Source of the DNA: HdN1 sp964473645
GTDB lineage: Bacteria; Pseudomonadota; Gammaproteobacteria; Pseudomonadales; Ketobacteraceae
Assembly: GCA_964473645.1 (NCBI GenBank)
Contig: CAYYPW010000023.1
Location: forward strand, 1 to 64,000
Direction: 5' to 3'
Length of the DNA stretch: 64,000 nt
A program made the translations under genes and the position numbers. Under the pieces are notes generated by a model. It was not told where the DNA came from. It was given only the letters and a program-made list of their open reading frames with translations, and did not search any database. This document shows, one piece after another, positions 17,202-26,525 of the stretch. Positions within the stretch are counted from its first letter, which is position 1, and the number at the start of each line of letters is the position of its first letter.

Positions 17202-18398
17202 TTACTCGGCACGCAGGGCCTCGATGGGATCGAGCTGCGCTGCCGAGCGAGCCGGGGCCAAACCCGCCACCAAGCCGACCAGGAGCGACAACATCCAGGC
17301 GAGCAATAAATAAAAGGGGTCGAACGCCACCGGCAATCCTGGCGCTACCCATTTGATAACGGTGGATAGAAGTGCCATCGCCACAATACCTGCGACGCCC
17401 CCCACCCCGGCCAATACAATGGATTCGAGCAAAAAAAGCATCAATATCTGGCGTTGGCTTGCACCTATCGCCCGTAACACACCAATTTCGGCGGTGCGCT
17501 CGTATACCGCCGTGCTCATGATCGTCAATACGCCTACGCCACCCACCACCAACGATACGCCCCCCAAGGCAGCCACCGCAGCAGTCAACACATCGAGAAT
17601 ACTGTTGAGGCTTGCCAGCAGTTCATCTTGCGTCGTCAGCGTAAAATCTTCTTCGCCGTGGCGTTCAATCAATTTTTTTCGAACGTGCTCCCGCACCTGC
17701 TCGGGTTGCACGTAAGGGCCGAACACCACGTTGATTTCCATCAGCCCTTCGCGATTGAACAATTGCAAAGCACGTGATGCAGGAATATAAACCACATCAT
17801 CCAAATCAAATCCCAGCATTTGTCCTTTGGGTTCCATCACGCCAATAATGCGATATCGATTGCCTCCGACGCGCACAAATTCACCCAAGGGCGATTGATG
17901 CCCGTAAAGTTCTTTCCACACACGGTGCCCTAACACCGCGACCGGGCGCGCATTATCCAGTTCTTCTGGCAAAAAGGTGCCCAATCCCACGGTGAAACGC
18001 CATGCTTGTGCAGCCCCTGCACCAACACCCAAAATGTTGGTATTGCGCGAACGCGTCGCTGATTCTGCCCTTGCGGTGCCCTGCACCACCGGGACCACTT
18101 CTTCGACATGCGCGATCGATCGTAACGCCGATGCATCGGCAATCAGCAACGGGCGGGTGGAATTCAGCAAGCCATGCATCGCCCCCGCCGTTTCGGTTTT
18201 GCCGGGATGCACGGCGAGAATACGGGTGCCAAATTGCGAGAAGTTTTCGATCACATAACCACGCACGCCCTCACCAATGGCAGTCAATAACGCCACTGCT
18301 GCGATGCCGATGGCAATACCGAGAATGGTCAACCCGCTACGTCCTTTCGCCGATACCAGAGAGCGACCGGTTAACTTGAGGGTGTCTTCAATACGCAT
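17202..18398 (-). CDS. MacB-like ABC transporter permease, second copy
   Basis: A 398 aa FtsX/MacB-family permease without its own ATPase domain. N-terminal helix at about 20-42 (GLTILGIAIGIAAVALLTAIGEG), a large periplasmic MacB_PCD domain (about 45-265), then three helices near 270-295, 318-350 and 363-385. The C-terminus ends PARSAAQLDPIEALRAE, a family hallmark. Such permeases work by mechanotransmission to export lipoproteins, peptides, toxins or antibiotics from the periplasm. It begins 3 bp after the first permease gene, so the transporter is probably a heterodimer. The substrate cannot be read from the sequence. Confidence 0.9.
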   Translation of the reverse strand: MRIEDTLKLTGRSLVSAKGRSGLTILGIAIGIAAVALLTAIGEGVRGYVIENFSQFGTRILAVHPGKTETAGAMHGLLNSTRPLLIADASALRSIAHVEEVVPVVQGTARAESATRSRNTNILGVGAGAAQAWRFTVGLGTFLPEELDNARPVAVLGHRVWKELYGHQSPLGEFVRVGGNRYRIIGVMEPKGQMLGFDLDDVVYIPASRALQLFNREGLMEINVVFGPYVQPEQVREHVRKKLIERHGEEDFTLTTQDELLASLNSILDVLTAAVAALGGVSLVVGGVGVLTIMSTAVYERTAEIGVLRAIGASQRQILMLFLLESIVLAGVGGVAGIVAMALLSTVIKWVAPGLPVAFDPFYLLLAWMLSLLVGLVAGLAPARSAAQLDPIEALRAE

Positions 18399-18401
18399 GA
18401 T

Positions 18402-19610
18402 TTAGCCCTTCTTCCGCTGCAATGCGTCCAAGGGTTGTAACGCTGCTGCGCGCGCCGCAGGAATCCAGGCAAACACCACCCCCACCGCCAACGAGATCGC
18501 AAACGCTGCCAACACACTCCAAAGCGGTGCCCCAAAAGGAATACTCGGAAACAATGCACGTAACGCGGCCAAACCACTCAAACCCACTGCAATGCCGGTA
18601 ACACCGCCGACGGTCGACAGCACGCTGGCTTCTGTCAGAAACAAACGCCGAACATCACCGGCAGTGGCCCCCAATGCCTTGAGCAAGCCAATTTCAGCCG
18701 TGCGCTGAGATACATTGATCAGCATGACGTTCATCACCAGCACACCCGCCACCATCAGGCTGATGGCCGCAATACCTGCAACGGCCAGAGTGAGTGTCGC
18801 CAATATCTTGTCAAACGACGCCATCATCGCTTTGGGGCTGATAACGGTGATGTCCAGCACCTCATGCCATTCTGTGAATCGTTGTTCCACCGCACGGGTA
18901 ATACGCGCCTCACTGCTGCCCTCGGAAAACGCGATCAATATCCGAAACAAGCCCGACACATTAAACAGCGAGCGGGCATAATTCACTGGCACCAAAACGA
19001 CATCGCTCAAATTGATACCAAAATTGGTGCCCTCGCTGCTCAGCACGCCAATGACTCGACACCGTCGCTCGCTCAACCGCAACCACTGGCCCAACACCGG
19101 CTGAACACCAAATAACTCGTCACGCACATTGGCACCGACCACACAGACGGGTTGACTGATATCACCAAACGCGTCCGGCAATAATTCGCCCTTTTCCAGA
19201 CGTAACGAACGGATTGCAAAAAACTCACCCGTCGTCCCCACCACCATCATATTGCGACTGCGCGCACCATAAGCAATTTCACTGGTGCCCAGTACCATAG
19301 GGGCGGTGCTGGTAACGCCGCTGATGCGCCGCAACGCCCAGGCTTCCTCCAGCGTCATATCACGCGCGCCCTCACCGGCCAAGGGGGGCATTCCGCCGAC
19401 GGTTTCATTGCGCCCGGGCACCACCGCCAAAACCCGCTGGCCCAGCGAATCAAATTGGGACACGACGAACAGTCGCGCGCCATCGCCCAAACCAGTGAGC
19501 ATCACCACGGCGGCAGCGCCTATTCCCATGGCCAGCAAGGTCATGGCCGTGCGAAAACGCTGGCGCAGTAATGCCTGAATGGCGAAGCGACTCTGATCAC
19601 CCCACCGCAT
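18402..19610 (-). CDS. MacB-like ABC transporter permease, first copy
   Basis: A 402 aa FtsX/MacB-family permease with the same layout as its downstream neighbour: N-terminal helix (about 20-42, TAMTLLAMGIGAAAVVMLTGLGDG), periplasmic domain, three C-terminal helices and the terminal motif PAARAAALQPLDALQRK. I place the start at ATG 19610 because GAGGTGG lies just upstream; a longer frame reaches 19655 but would overlap the ATPase gene by 59 bp. The chosen start overlaps the ATPase stop by 14 bp, indicating coupling. With the adaptor, ATPase and second permease it forms one operon. Confidence 0.9.
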   Translation of the reverse strand: MRWGDQSRFAIQALLRQRFRTAMTLLAMGIGAAAVVMLTGLGDGARLFVVSQFDSLGQRVLAVVPGRNETVGGMPPLAGEGARDMTLEEAWALRRISGVTSTAPMVLGTSEIAYGARSRNMMVVGTTGEFFAIRSLRLEKGELLPDAFGDISQPVCVVGANVRDELFGVQPVLGQWLRLSERRCRVIGVLSSEGTNFGINLSDVVLVPVNYARSLFNVSGLFRILIAFSEGSSEARITRAVEQRFTEWHEVLDITVISPKAMMASFDKILATLTLAVAGIAAISLMVAGVLVMNVMLINVSQRTAEIGLLKALGATAGDVRRLFLTEASVLSTVGGVTGIAVGLSGLAALRALFPSIPFGAPLWSVLAAFAISLAVGVVFAWIPAARAAALQPLDALQRKKG

Positions 19611-20301
19611 GGGCCACCTCACCTGCCCGCGCATCGGTGAGCACAGCCCCATCACGCATCACAATGCGGCGGTGTGCTCGCGCGCCCAACGCACCGTCAT
19701 GGGTGACCACCAACAAGGTGACACCATCGCGATTCAGCTGCTCTAACACCTCAACCACATCGGCCCCCGATCGGCTGTCGAGGTTGCCGGTGGGTTCATC
19801 GGCGAGCAGCACGCGCGGTCGCATGACAATGGCGCGACCAATGGCCACCCGCTGGCGCTGCCCCCCGGAAAGCTGATTGGGAAGATGATGCCCGCGCTGG
19901 GCAATGCCCAGCCGCTCCAGGGTTTCTTCTACCCTTAAACGCCGCTCCTTTGGGGCAACGCCTGCGAGCATCAACGGCAGTTCAACGTTTTCACGCGCCG
20001 TTAATCGTGGAATCAAGTGATAACTTTGAAAAACAAATCCGATCAGTTCACCCCGCAAACGGGCACGCGCCTCTTCGCCAAGCACCGTGGTTTCATGTTC
20101 CTCCAACCAATAACGGCCGGTATCAGGGCGATCGAGCAAGCCAATCAGATTCAATAAGGTAGATTTTCCCGAGCCGGAAGGCCCCATCACCGACACATAC
20201 TCCCCGGCATCGATAGTCACAGACACGTGATCAAGCGCATGCACTACCTGATCACCCAACGTGAAGGTTTTGCTCGCGCTTTCGATGCGAATCTGGGTCA
20301 T
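19597..20301 (-). CDS. ABC transporter ATPase of the LolD/MacB type
   Basis: A 234 aa nucleotide-binding subunit. Walker A is GPSGSGKS (40-47), the signature is LSGGQ (144-148), Walker B is LLADEP (165-170) and a D-loop and switch His (VVTHDG) follow. The sequence is closest in kind to the LolD/FtsE/MacB class that energises FtsX-like permeases (motif GFVFQSYHLIPRLTARENVELP). Its start overlaps the adaptor gene by 4 nt (ATGA). It sits in the order adaptor, ATPase, permease, permease, typical for type VII (mechanotransmission) exporters with separate subunits. Confidence 0.94.
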   Translation of the reverse strand: MTQIRIESASKTFTLGDQVVHALDHVSVTIDAGEYVSVMGPSGSGKSTLLNLIGLLDRPDTGRYWLEEHETTVLGEEARARLRGELIGFVFQSYHLIPRLTARENVELPLMLAGVAPKERRLRVEETLERLGIAQRGHHLPNQLSGGQRQRVAIGRAIVMRPRVLLADEPTGNLDSRSGADVVEVLEQLNRDGVTLLVVTHDGALGARAHRRIVMRDGAVLTDARAGEVAHAVG

Positions 20302-21464
20302 GGCGTGGCCTCTTGATCCGCCGATGCGACACGAATCCTCGCACCCGCTACCGCGCCGGGTACATCGAATGACACCAGCACTTGATCATGTTCCTGCAGG
20401 CCACTCGTTACTTCGCGGTACGTCCAGTTACTAGCGCCGGTTTGAATCGCACGTTTTTCCAAACGTTTTTCAGCATTGACGTAGAGAACAAAATCGCCTT
20501 CCTGTACCGCTTCGACAGGCACGCGCACCACATTTTCACGGGTTTCGAGCACGATTTCGGCATCGGCGCTATAGCCGACCAATAACGGTACCTCTTCAGG
20601 GACGCTCACCAACCGCAAATCGACATCGACGGTGCGAGCCTGCTTTTCCAATTCTTGCACGTAAGGGGCGATGCGGGTGAGTGTCGCCATAAATACGCGT
20701 CCGCGAAACGCATCCAGGGTAATGCGTGCGGGCAAGCCGGTGCGCAAGGCGGCGGCGTCGACTTCGTCGATGGGCGCAGTGACATACAGGCAACTATCAT
20801 CGATCAAATCAACCGCCGGTGGCGTGGCAACCCCTGGGGGTGACGGTGTGACATATTCGCCCACTTCCCCATTGATTTCGGCCACGATACCGGCGAACGG
20901 TGCACGTAAAATCGTTTGGTTGAGCAAGGCTTTTTCCATTTTTAACGAAGCCTCGGCCATCGTCTCCTGGGCTTCAGCACCCGCGCAGGCTTTACTAGTG
21001 GTCAGTGCGCGCGTGCGGGTGGCATCCCGGTTCTCTTCCGACAGTAAATTACGCGATGCCAATGTCTCGGCGCGCACGGCATCACGTTGACTCTGAGCGG
21101 CGGTGGCACACGCCTGATCGTGTGCTAAACGGGCAGACGCGAGTTGAGCTTCGGCCTGATTGACCCGTGCGACAAAATCATCGTTCACCAAGGTCAACAG
21201 TACATCGCCGGGTTTTACCCGATCCCCTTTTTTTACATTCAGAGAGGCGACGGCACCACCACGCTGCATCGAGAGTTTGGAGCGTTGGCAGGCTTTCACT
21301 GTGCCAGCGCGGGTATTGGCGACAGTGCGCTCAACCGTGCCGCGATCCACCAGGGCGGTGCGCACGGTCACGGCTTTATCGTGCTGACGATAGTACCAAC
21401 CACCGACTGCAGCCACCGCCAACAACAGGAGCAGCGCACGCGTTCCCCATGCTTTCCCGGTCAT
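20298..21464 (-). CDS. HlyD/MacA-like periplasmic adaptor
   Basis: A 388 aa membrane-fusion protein: a short cytoplasmic tail, a transmembrane anchor (about 8-24), a barrel-sandwich hybrid split by an alpha-helical hairpin (about 90-165, rich in Ala, Glu, Gln), then beta-barrel and membrane-proximal domains (ITLDAFRGRVFMATLTRIAPYV). It would connect the MacB-like permeases to an outer-membrane TolC-type channel; no such channel gene is in this window, so a shared one is likely. It is the first gene of the four-gene operon, and its stop overlaps the ATPase start. Confidence 0.92.
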   Translation of the reverse strand: MTGKAWGTRALLLLLAVAAVGGWYYRQHDKAVTVRTALVDRGTVERTVANTRAGTVKACQRSKLSMQRGGAVASLNVKKGDRVKPGDVLLTLVNDDFVARVNQAEAQLASARLAHDQACATAAQSQRDAVRAETLASRNLLSEENRDATRTRALTTSKACAGAEAQETMAEASLKMEKALLNQTILRAPFAGIVAEINGEVGEYVTPSPPGVATPPAVDLIDDSCLYVTAPIDEVDAAALRTGLPARITLDAFRGRVFMATLTRIAPYVQELEKQARTVDVDLRLVSVPEEVPLLVGYSADAEIVLETRENVVRVPVEAVQEGDFVLYVNAEKRLEKRAIQTGASNWTYREVTSGLQEHDQVLVSFDVPGAVAGARIRVASADQEATP

Positions 21465-21514
21465 GCAAAAACCTCTCTACGCAATCCAAACTATCGACTA
21501 AAACCTACTATCTA

Positions 21515-22390
21515 CTAAAGCAAAAAGGTCGAAATGACCGGAATCAAAAGAAAAGACAACAAGGTGGATATCATTACCATACCAGCAATCTGCTGAGGAT
21601 TACGGTCGTACTGCATGGCAAAGAGATAATTGAAAACGGCCACCGGCATCGACGATTGCAAGATCACAACCCCTTTGGCAACCCCCTCAAGATCAAACGC
21701 CCATGCCACCCCCCACCCCACGCTGACGCCTATAAGCAAGCGCGCCACAGCAAAGTACAGACTGCTGCCCATGGATTGAAACTTCATATCGGCAAGACTC
21801 ACCCCCAGTGTCAACAGCATCAAGGGGATGGTGAATTCACTGAGCAGTTTGACGGTGTTGCCCAACCAAACCGGTAACGTCCATTGCGTGTAAATCATGA
21901 AGACGGCAAGCGCGATGGAATAAATCACGGGGTTCGTCAACAATTCCTTGAACATGGATTTGCCGCTGACCAACGCAATACCTAGGGTAAAATGCATGAT
22001 CGACAATACCATGAAAATGGTAAGCGCCAGTGTCAGGCCCTTTTCGCCAAACGCAAACAGACACACGGGCAAGCCCAAATTTCCCACGTTGGGGAACAAT
22101 AACGCTCCCAGATAGTTCCGCACGGGTTGCTGTGCCAGCTTAATGGCCGCCAACGATAACAATGCGGTAGCAGCCACCATGGCCAGCGTCACCCAAAACA
22201 TTTGTTCCAACTGGGCTTGGGAAACCGGGGTGCGAGCGAGCGACGCCACCACCAGACAAGGCGCACCCACACGCATCACCAATTGTGTGACCATGGCGGT
22301 GTCATAGGCCCAGTTCAGCTTTTTCCAGGCAAAGCCAAGCAACACGCACAGCATGACAGGGCCAGTGATTGACAACAAAGTGGCCAACAT
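21515..22390 (-). CDS. AEC-family (auxin efflux carrier-like) transporter
   Basis: A 291 aa integral membrane protein with about ten hydrophobic helices in two inverted halves and the broken-helix region LLFPNVGNLGLPVCLFAFG (about 98-116) typical of the AEC family. Bacterial members carry small organic acids such as malate or malonate; the substrate here is not predictable. Composition and spacing (50 bp to the adaptor gene, 45 bp from the cyclase gene) leave it unclear whether it is co-transcribed with either. ATG 22390 is the only reasonable start. Confidence 0.88.
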   Translation of the reverse strand: MLATLLSITGPVMLCVLLGFAWKKLNWAYDTAMVTQLVMRVGAPCLVVASLARTPVSQAQLEQMFWVTLAMVAATALLSLAAIKLAQQPVRNYLGALLFPNVGNLGLPVCLFAFGEKGLTLALTIFMVLSIMHFTLGIALVSGKSMFKELLTNPVIYSIALAVFMIYTQWTLPVWLGNTVKLLSEFTIPLMLLTLGVSLADMKFQSMGSSLYFAVARLLIGVSVGWGVAWAFDLEGVAKGVVILQSSMPVAVFNYLFAMQYDRNPQQIAGMVMISTLLSFLLIPVISTFLL

Positions 22391-22435
22391 AAACGAGATC
22401 CGCGAGGAGAGAAGCCATCAAGGTGGAGGCTTTGA

Positions 22436-24577
22436 TTAAAGACCGGTTAGGGTGTCGCTGACAAGATACAAATCACATTGTTCGATCATATAGCGATACA
22501 CCGGATCTTGGGGGTAACGCGTATGGCAATCTTCCCATAGCATTTTGGCCCACGCCCACTCGCCACGGCGATAGCACTCCAGCGCAATGCGATGCGTGGG
22601 CAAGGCAGATAGTTTTTCCTGTTGCTGTTGTTCCGGATCGGCATTGATGACCTCATAAAGGCGCACCGATTCCTTGCGGCCCCGCACATTGACATCCCCC
22701 AGCTCCCGCAAAAAGATACGGGTGTCGCCGTTGAGGCTGATCTGCGTCTGCTCCGAAATAATGATTTTCACACCGAAGGTTTTGGTGAGTTCCTGCAATC
22801 GCGCTGCAATATTGACGTTATCCCCCAACACGGTGGAGTCCATGCGCGCATGTGATCCCACCGTACCAATCACCACATCCCCCGTATTGATGCCAATACC
22901 GATATCGATGGGCGCATAGCCGGAGCGCGCACGATGCTCGTTATAGGTGATCAACTCTTTGTGCATATCGATGGCAGCCGTCACAGCATTGCGCGCGCCT
23001 TTGCTGTCGTTGATCGCTTCAAAAATTGCCATTACCCCATCGCCAAGAAACTTGTCGATAAAGCCTTCATGCTCGTGTATCACCCGGTCCATACGTTTGA
23101 AGTAGGAGTTTAAAAAGTTCAATAATTGTTGCGGATTCATGGCTTCCGATAAGGGTGTAAAGCCACGGATATCTGCAAATATGACCGAGATCGTGTCATT
23201 TTCCGCTTTACCCAGCTCAATGTTTTCAATCCCCCTGCGCGCAATGCGACTGAGAAACTGCTTGGGGACGAATTTTTCAAACATATCCGTCATTGAAATC
23301 AGTTTTTGGGAATGCGCCAACTGCATTTTCAACGCAGACTCTCGCTCCTTGCGCATCAGGTTGATTCTGTCAGCCAAGGCAAACGAAAACAGGATCACTT
23401 GTATCGCCGTTCCCACCTGAAAACTGTAGGCCCCAATCCAGGAACTGGTAATCACGCTGAAACTGTTCAGCACCCACACCAACACCGCTAGCAACACGCC
23501 AAGCCAGGCCAGTAAATAATAACGTGCCGCTTTAAACCCGCGTTTCAGCATAAACGATGCCGCAGTGATCGCCACCATCACCGAAACCAGATATTGAATT
23601 GAAAGCGCCGCTGCAGCCAAATAATGACTGCCCAATATGACCACTGGCAAAATGGCAATACTGGTACATAACAAGACTTTGAGCGAGCGGTGTATAAGAC
23701 GGGTGTTGACTGCTGTTTGCAAAAAGCTCATTGCAAACAGCAGCAAGAAAAACACGCCGAACACAGCGAAAACCAGATTGCTTTTATTATTCCACCAAAT
23801 GGCATCGGGCCAGAGGTATTCGAATCCTATCCCTTTCAGGGACAAGGCAAAACACAGCACGCACACCAAATACAATACATAGTGCAGATAGCTGGCATCT
23901 TTTACCGACAGAAAAATAAAAGCATTATAGAAAATCATGACCAGCAGAATGCCGTAAAAAATGCCTTCTTGCAGATAGTCATGATGTTCTACTTCAGCAT
24001 ACCGAGAGGTCGACCAGAGCACGGCAGGAATCTGAAGCGTGCCGTTGGTTTTGACGCGCAGATAAAGCGTAACGGTCTTTCCAGGGGGCAAGGAGAGCGG
24101 AAACAAAATGGCGTGATGCTTGATCCAGCGTTCGCCAAAGGGCACTGAATCACCTGACTTGAAATGCTGAAAATGCCACTGTTCGCTATTACCCAGCGCA
24201 TGTTCTGGCAACCACGCATCAATCTCGTCAATTGAGCGCGCCAGCCCTGTCAGCTCCAGCAACCAGGAGGTGTCTTTCACCGCAGCACTGGACACGGTCA
24301 ACCGCAGCCAGTACACCGAGTTCACATAACCAAAGGAAAGCGTGTCGCTGGGATTGGGGGCAAACGCTACCTGTCCGTCACGCACGGCATCGAAGGTCCA
24401 GCGCTGGTCTCGATCTTCGAAAAATTCAAATTGGGCAGACACTTCGTAGCGTCCGATGGCTTCATCGACCCGCCAAGGGGTCGCGGCCCGGGACATCTCT
24501 GCCCAAGACATCTCTGCCCAAGAGAGCAAAGGCAGCCACAATAACAGCCAACCCAGGCGCCCGATACTGCGATTCAT
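22436..24577 (-). CDS. 7TMR-DISM receptor with class III adenylate cyclase domain
   Basis: A 713 aa signalling enzyme. Signal peptide, periplasmic 7TMR-DISM N-terminal beta domain (about 35-180), seven transmembrane helices (about 200-405), a short coiled coil, a class III cyclase domain (about 455-625) and a C-terminal helical tail. Metal-binding Asp469 (FADIRGF) and Asp513 (LGDG), purine-selecting Lys509 and Asp586, and transition-state Asn589/Arg593 (NVNIAARL) are all present, so cAMP rather than cGMP is predicted. ATG 24577 (GAGGCAG upstream) is preferred to TTG 24616. The signal peptide carries a tandem duplication. A 12-mer motif shared with another promoter lies about 75 bp upstream of the ATG. 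Confidence 0.92.
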   Translation of the reverse strand: MNRSIGRLGWLLLWLPLLSWAEMSWAEMSRAATPWRVDEAIGRYEVSAQFEFFEDRDQRWTFDAVRDGQVAFAPNPSDTLSFGYVNSVYWLRLTVSSAAVKDTSWLLELTGLARSIDEIDAWLPEHALGNSEQWHFQHFKSGDSVPFGERWIKHHAILFPLSLPPGKTVTLYLRVKTNGTLQIPAVLWSTSRYAEVEHHDYLQEGIFYGILLVMIFYNAFIFLSVKDASYLHYVLYLVCVLCFALSLKGIGFEYLWPDAIWWNNKSNLVFAVFGVFFLLLFAMSFLQTAVNTRLIHRSLKVLLCTSIAILPVVILGSHYLAAAALSIQYLVSVMVAITAASFMLKRGFKAARYYLLAWLGVLLAVLVWVLNSFSVITSSWIGAYSFQVGTAIQVILFSFALADRINLMRKERESALKMQLAHSQKLISMTDMFEKFVPKQFLSRIARRGIENIELGKAENDTISVIFADIRGFTPLSEAMNPQQLLNFLNSYFKRMDRVIHEHEGFIDKFLGDGVMAIFEAINDSKGARNAVTAAIDMHKELITYNEHRARSGYAPIDIGIGINTGDVVIGTVGSHARMDSTVLGDNVNIAARLQELTKTFGVKIIISEQTQISLNGDTRIFLRELGDVNVRGRKESVRLYEVINADPEQQQQEKLSALPTHRIALECYRRGEWAWAKMLWEDCHTRYPQDPVYRYMIEQCDLYLVSDTLTGL
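24492..24521. repeat. 15 bp tandem duplication inside the cyclase signal peptide
   Basis: Two exact copies of a 15 bp unit (24492-24506 and 24507-24521, unit GACATCTCTGCCCAA) encode SWAEM twice near the end of the signal peptide. It keeps the frame and looks like a recent slippage duplication. Confidence 0.9.
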
Positions 24578-24651
24578 TCTGCCTCGGCGATTCCCTATGT
24601 ATGCTTTAGAGCGCAATCAATAGCCCACACTCAATATCCGCTACGGGCCAT

Positions 24652-24668
24652 CTATCTCTAAAGTATAG
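24652..24668. promoter_or_regulatory. Candidate operator upstream of the adenylate cyclase gene
   Basis: CTATCTCTAAAG-T-ATAG, a partial palindrome located 75 bp upstream of the cyclase ATG. The 12-mer CTATCTCTAAAG followed by ATAGTC recurs at 28085, upstream of the ATP-grasp gene, suggesting a shared regulator. On the minus strand TTGACT overlaps the site and could be a -35 box. The regulator is not identified. Confidence 0.4.
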
Positions 24669-24707
24669 TCAATCCACCAAAAACGCCTGCTGCCGTAAAA
24701 TAAACTA

Positions 24708-25466
24708 TCAAATCAATTGTTTAGCACCGCCAATTCCGATGCCATGCTCGCCCGGAATACAAATCACATCCAGCAATGGGGTGACATACATGAGGTAGTG
24801 TTGTGACTTGAGGTAAGCCTTGATCTTGTCAAAATCGGTTTTAAACATTTCGATAAACAACAACGGTCGCTGGGATTCGATGGTGTGACGCGCGCCCTCC
24901 ACCACTTTGTCTTCCATCCCTTCAACATCGATTTTAATCAGGCGCACGTTGTTCAAACGTAAATCGTCAATGCAGATCGTTTTGATGGTTTCAAATTCAC
25001 CGTCAATATACATATCAGCGGTATTGCTTTGTTTGGCGCGTTCGAGTTCATACGATCCGAAATTGCTCGTACTGTCATAATCGACTTTTGGCATGGAAAT
25101 CTCTGCGCCCGACACATTCGATACGGCGATATGGTGCAAATACACATTGGAAAGGCAATTCAATGCGACCGTGCCCGCCACCATATAAAATATTTCGCGT
25201 TGGGCTTCAAAACCATGCACCGTCACCTGCGGAAACGGAAATTTGGCAAACGCCAAGGTATGCGTTCCCACATTGGTGCCAACATCCAACAGGCACATGG
25301 GTTGCGTGGTGTCGAACAAACTGGTGAGGGTATTCTGGATGAGATTGATTTCGCCGGTGCCCCAGTAGCCGTGCTTGGAAATGCAGGAACTGATGGTGTC
25401 ATCATTAATATTGATGATCATGGGGCCGAAGTCAGTTTGCGTCAGCACGTTACGATACTTGGACAT
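24708..25466 (-). CDS. FkbM-family methyltransferase
   Basis: A 252 aa predicted SAM-dependent O-methyltransferase of the FkbM type. The SAM-binding loop reads LLDVGTNVGTHTLAFA (about 59-74), followed by VHGFEAQ and later LIKIDVEGMEDKVVEGA, the characteristic FkbM acidic motif. Family members methylate sugars or small-molecule hydroxyls, often in polysaccharide or natural-product pathways. No glycosyltransferases flank it, so its substrate is open. It is single, separated by 87 bp from the ATP-grasp/alpha-E block; a link to that peptide pathway is possible but unproven. Confidence 0.88.
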   Translation of the reverse strand: MSKYRNVLTQTDFGPMIININDDTISSCISKHGYWGTGEINLIQNTLTSLFDTTQPMCLLDVGTNVGTHTLAFAKFPFPQVTVHGFEAQREIFYMVAGTVALNCLSNVYLHHIAVSNVSGAEISMPKVDYDSTSNFGSYELERAKQSNTADMYIDGEFETIKTICIDDLRLNNVRLIKIDVEGMEDKVVEGARHTIESQRPLLFIEMFKTDFDKIKAYLKSQHYLMYVTPLLDVICIPGEHGIGIGGAKQLI

Positions 25467-25553
25467 GGGAACTCAATCTGGTCGGAAAGCTAACGCTAAT
25501 CAGACTACAGGTATAGTTCCCCTGCCCCGGCTTGGCAAGCGCGACGCACTTGC

Positions 25554-26525
25554 TTAAGCAACGCTACGTAACAGTCCATGCCGTTGGGCGATCCCCGACC
25601 AGAAATAATTATCAGACAAGGCCTGTCCCACTGCACTGAGACTAATCTGCACCTGATCGATAAACTGGTGCAGTTCAATTTGTGTCATGGGGGTAGTATC
25701 GGTTTTTACAATTTGTTTCACGCGCGCCAATGCGGCCAGCGCTACCCCATTGCGTGGCAAATTTTGAATACCATCTTCAAGATCCCCCAAACAATGCATA
25801 ACCGCCCGCGGAAACACCTCTGACAAAAACAGAAATTTCAGCACTTCGGCACGCCGCACGGAAACATTCATGCTTTGGCGATACATTTGATACGCTGTCA
25901 AGGATTTCAGCACACTCATCCATTGCAAATTATCAAAATGCTCATAACGCTCACTCTCAGCGCCCGACACAAGACCGGCAGACCGCACATCGATAATGCG
26001 CGTCGTCATGTCAGCGCGTTCAAGATTGCGCCCCAAACGGAAAAACAGATATCCCTGATCGTGGTTCATGCTGCCTGACAAAATACCGTTCAAGGTCTGA
26101 CAACGTAAAATCACTTCATTCAAAAAATCAAAGCGATTGCGACGCGAAAGCGATTTATCAGCCTTTTCCTTCACCCACATGGAAAACGCGTTGATATGCT
26201 CCCACGCTTCCCTTGGAATAACGTCACGGATAGTGCGCGCATTCTCACGTGCATTCTGAATCGAAAAGACAATCGACGATGCGCTATCGACATCGGCAAT
26301 CAGGAATTTGACGACATTTTTTTCATCAAAATCCGAATACTTCTCGCAATACAAATCATCCGCGCCACTAATATCTACCAATGCACGCCACCCTGGCGCC
26401 ACCCCCTTGGGTAAATCCAGCATTAGATGCGCATTGACGTTAATCAAGCGCGCCAAATCTTCGGCACGCTCACAGTAGCGCGCCATCCAGTACAGTGATT
26501 CTGCGACTCGTGCCAACATGCTCAT
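25554..26525 (-). CDS. Alpha-E domain protein
   Basis: A 323 aa all-helical protein of the alpha-E family (opening MLARVAESLYWMARYCERAEDLARLI, and the recurring RNLERADMTTRIIDV). Its role is unknown, but it is nearly always encoded with circularly permuted ATP-grasp and transglutaminase-like proteins. Here the upstream ATP-grasp gene overlaps it by 4 nt, so both are made together. The same domain is fused to the second ATP-grasp at 29059-31653, showing that the pair functions as a unit. No metal or catalytic motif is obvious beyond conserved Glu and Arg residues. Confidence 0.9.
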   Translation of the reverse strand: MSMLARVAESLYWMARYCERAEDLARLINVNAHLMLDLPKGVAPGWRALVDISGADDLYCEKYSDFDEKNVVKFLIADVDSASSIVFSIQNARENARTIRDVIPREAWEHINAFSMWVKEKADKSLSRRNRFDFLNEVILRCQTLNGILSGSMNHDQGYLFFRLGRNLERADMTTRIIDVRSAGLVSGAESERYEHFDNLQWMSVLKSLTAYQMYRQSMNVSVRRAEVLKFLFLSEVFPRAVMHCLGDLEDGIQNLPRNGVALAALARVKQIVKTDTTPMTQIELHQFIDQVQISLSAVGQALSDNYFWSGIAQRHGLLRSVA